Source: Desulfobulbaceae bacterium UBA5611
Lineage (GTDB): Bacteria > Desulfobacterota > Desulfobulbia > Desulfobulbales > Desulfocapsaceae
NCBI GenBank assembly: GCA_002424635.1
Contig: DIKT01000005.1
Span: 1-24,081 of the forward strand
Length of the DNA stretch: 24,081 nt
Reading direction: 5' to 3'
Under the pieces are notes generated by a model that worked only from the letters and a program-made list of their open reading frames with translations, made no database searches and was not told the DNA's origin. A program made the translations under genes and the position numbers. Positions 21,831 to 24,081 of the stretch are shown piece after piece (position 1 is the first letter of the stretch; every line of letters starts with the position of its first letter).

Positions 21831-24081
21831 ATGAAGAAGACTTATGCATTAGTATCATTACTCCTGCTGGCGCCCGTGGTGGCTCAAGCCCAGGAGGAAG
21901 GAACCATTGAAACTGCCGGCGAGATAACGGTAGGCATTCGCCAAGGCGATGTTGATACGGACTCTTCCAAATTTAACGAATATCGCGATATCGATGATGG
22001 CTTTTACCTTGATAATCTCTGGTTCTGGGCGCTTGATCCCAGCTATGGCCGGTTCCTCAATTTTCAGGGTGATCACCTGCTGAAAGACGATCAATCCATC
22101 CGTTTTGAAATAGGTGGTTATAACAGCTGGAATTTCGTTATCGATCGTAATGAGATCCCCCACAACCTGAGCAATAAGGCCATGACGCCTTTTTTTCATC
22201 AGGGAAACGGAATATTAACCCTGCCCAGCACGGCGCCTATCCCTAACACCTTCCTGGCGCCCACCGCAGCGCAGGCAGCCGCCGGAGCATTGAGGGATAA
22301 TGATGCGGTCACTGCCTCCTGGTTATCGACTACTCTCCATAAGACCGATCTCGGCACCCAGCGGGACAAGACCGGAGCGACCCTGTCGCTTACGCCCTTT
22401 CAAGATTTCAAGTTCCGTCTCTCACTGACTGACGAGCGTAAGGATGGCACCAATCTTACTTATGGGCCTATCGGCGACCGGCCACCGCGTACCCTTAATG
22501 TGCAATTGGCCGAGCCCATCGACTACAAAACCCAGGAGATAAAATTTGAGGCCGAGTACAACCAGCCAGTTTATCAGGCCCTGTTTACCTACTTGTTATC
22601 CGGGTTTGAAAATGATATTGACACCCTCCGCTGGCAGAACCCTTATGTGGCTGATATCAATGGCGATGGTTTCGATAGCTGGAATGGCACACACAATATA
22701 GCAAGTTTCGGGCAGCGGGCATTAGCTCCGGACAACCGTTATCAGAATGCCTCCCTGGCCCTTGGTTTTGATCTGCCTATGGCCAGCCGCCTGAATACCA
22801 CGGTTGCTTATGGCATCATGGATCAGGACGAGACCTTGTTGCCCTACAGCAGTAGCAATTTAGGCAGTGCCAGTGCTTTCAGTTCCACCGCCAGGCTGCC
22901 TCGGACAAATTCCGATACCGAGATCAACACCACCCTATTTAATGCTGATTATAGCATTAACCCGATTGAACGCCTGAACCTGCGGGCCTTTGTCCGTTAT
23001 TATGATCTGGACAATGATACTCCTGAGAGCAATTGGCGATATATAACCAGTGATACTGTCGGGGCAGTGGCTGGTGTTGGCAATGCCAACGGTAGTTATA
23101 AGAACTCACGGGTCAATCTGGCTTATGCCTTTGATCAGATGAATTATGGCCTGGAGTCTTCCTATAATCTACCTTTCTGGCGGACCGCTCTTGGCCTGGG
23201 TGTCGAACGGGAAGACATCGATCGTGATTATCGCGAGGCTAATACCGAGGAAAATATCTTCAAGGGCTCGGTGCGAACGCGGCCCATTGACTGGTTGACC
23301 CTGCGGGCCAAATATCTCTACGGCGATCGTGACGGCGACGATTATAATAACAATGTTACTGCCCAGAGTTACTGGTATACAACGGGCACTGATTTAGATA
23401 ATCCCAAATTTACTTTCAGTAATCATCCTGATATGCGGAAATTTGATGTCTCCGATCGGGAACGCGATCAGTTCGATCTTGCCGCCAGTTTCATGCCTAT
23501 GGAAATGATGGATGTCACCGCTTCTTATCGGTATCGCAATGATGACTATGATTCTAATGTAGCATCTACCCAGCCGCTGTTAGGCAACCCCTTGGCAAGT
23601 CCTGCCGATCAAGTGGCTGCAACTCCAGGCGACCAGCTGGGTTTGCTGGAGAGCGAAAGTCACCGCTATGGTTTAGATGGCTCGTATGCCCCGACCGATC
23701 AACTGACCCTGAACGCCTTCGGTAGCAGAGAAACCATAGAAGCCACCCAACGCGGTTTGGAGCACAATGAAAATAATAAGCTGAATCCGACAGTTGCCTC
23801 GTTAGCAACCAGCGAGCTTGGCCCCTGGACCAGAGAAGCAAGCCAGTGGATGGCGGTGACTGATGATCGAACCAATACCATCGGCGTTGGGGCTGGCTAT
23901 GAGCTCATTCCCGGTATACTCAGGTTGGCCTCGGATTATAGCTATTCCCAGGGTAAGGTGGATATCGACTATAGTGGTTTTGGCACCCAGTCTTCGCTTA
24001 ATCCCAGTTTAACTTTAGCTGACACCTATCAGTTCGCTTTCCGCGACCCGGAGACTGTCACCCATAAACAGTATAACTTCA
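21831..24081 (+). CDS. MtrB/PioB-family outer-membrane beta-barrel (partial, cut by window end)
   Basis: These barrels hold a decaheme cytochrome in the outer membrane. A signal peptide (about residues 1-21, ending VVAQA) is followed by a long open frame of 750 codons still open at the window end. It has many alternating hydrophobic/polar strands and repeated Y/N/D-rich turns, as expected for a large barrel. The decaheme gene directly upstream supports the family. The AGGAGG at 21818-21823 is one base from an ATG at 21825 and seven from ATG 21831, so 21831 is the likely start. No CXXC is present near the N-terminus, unlike Shewanella MtrB. It is already as long as or longer than typical MtrB, so the end is probably not far beyond the window. 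Confidence 0.85.
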   Translation, partial: MKKTYALVSLLLLAPVVAQAQEEGTIETAGEITVGIRQGDVDTDSSKFNEYRDIDDGFYLDNLWFWALDPSYGRFLNFQGDHLLKDDQSIRFEIGGYNSWNFVIDRNEIPHNLSNKAMTPFFHQGNGILTLPSTAPIPNTFLAPTAAQAAAGALRDNDAVTASWLSTTLHKTDLGTQRDKTGATLSLTPFQDFKFRLSLTDERKDGTNLTYGPIGDRPPRTLNVQLAEPIDYKTQEIKFEAEYNQPVYQALFTYLLSGFENDIDTLRWQNPYVADINGDGFDSWNGTHNIASFGQRALAPDNRYQNASLALGFDLPMASRLNTTVAYGIMDQDETLLPYSSSNLGSASAFSSTARLPRTNSDTEINTTLFNADYSINPIERLNLRAFVRYYDLDNDTPESNWRYITSDTVGAVAGVGNANGSYKNSRVNLAYAFDQMNYGLESSYNLPFWRTALGLGVEREDIDRDYREANTEENIFKGSVRTRPIDWLTLRAKYLYGDRDGDDYNNNVTAQSYWYTTGTDLDNPKFTFSNHPDMRKFDVSDRERDQFDLAASFMPMEMMDVTASYRYRNDDYDSNVASTQPLLGNPLASPADQVAATPGDQLGLLESESHRYGLDGSYAPTDQLTLNAFGSRETIEATQRGLEHNENNKLNPTVASLATSELGPWTREASQWMAVTDDRTNTIGVGAGYELIPGILRLASDYSYSQGKVDIDYSGFGTQSSLNPSLTLADTYQFAFRDPETVTHKQYNF

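Overview
The window looks like chromosomal DNA of a Gram-negative, anaerobic, cytochrome-rich bacterium, most likely a Desulfobacterota member (Desulfobulbales- or Desulfuromonadales-like). The reasons are a System II cytochrome c maturation protein (ResB), a NapC/NirT-type multiheme inner-membrane cytochrome, a decaheme cytochrome beside an MtrB/PioB-type outer-membrane barrel, sigma-54 control, FliW and an encoded tRNA CCA end. The lineage is an inference from gene content. No insertion sequence, prophage or CRISPR array is visible.

Positions 1-7.8 kb are housekeeping: rsmI (overlapping ATGA junction) and an unrecognised 549-residue protein, convergent with an orphan fliW; then trpB-trpA, an M3-family oligopeptidase, tadA, a tRNA-Ser(GGA) and a strong terminator. 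At 7.8-10 kb a ferredoxin-reductase-like flavoprotein (minus strand) and resB (plus strand) diverge.

Positions 10-18.1 kb are on the minus strand. In transcription order they hold a PAS histidine kinase and an NtrC-type sigma-54 activator; a 411-bp intergenic region; a 74-residue one-helix membrane protein with a terminator; and a tight three-gene unit of an FtsH-type protease, a membrane sensor with a dead kinase domain, and a hexaheme NapC/NirT-type cytochrome resembling Geobacter ImcH. The intergenic region has a good sigma-54 promoter for the 74-residue gene. Some 95-190 bp upstream of that promoter lie six TGTCCC boxes at exactly 11-bp spacing, plus a seventh in the same phase 33 bp away. 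This looks like an enhancer array for the neighbouring activator.

Positions 18.1-24.1 kb are on the plus strand: a 479-bp leader region with a candidate structured RNA and a possible leader peptide; a multi-helix membrane histidine kinase; a translationally coupled response regulator whose output domain looks like an ArsR-type winged helix; a perfect-armed palindrome; a decaheme periplasmic cytochrome; and an MtrB/PioB-type barrel cut by the window edge.

Together the right-hand 14 kb can be read as an extracellular electron transfer island. The ImcH-like cytochrome would take electrons from the quinone pool, and the decaheme cytochrome plus barrel would carry them across the outer membrane. 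Two separate two-component systems sit beside these parts. The least explained elements are the FtsH / dead-kinase / cytochrome operon and the sigma-54 switch with its 11-bp repeat array. All functional statements rest on reading the sequence; no database search was run.
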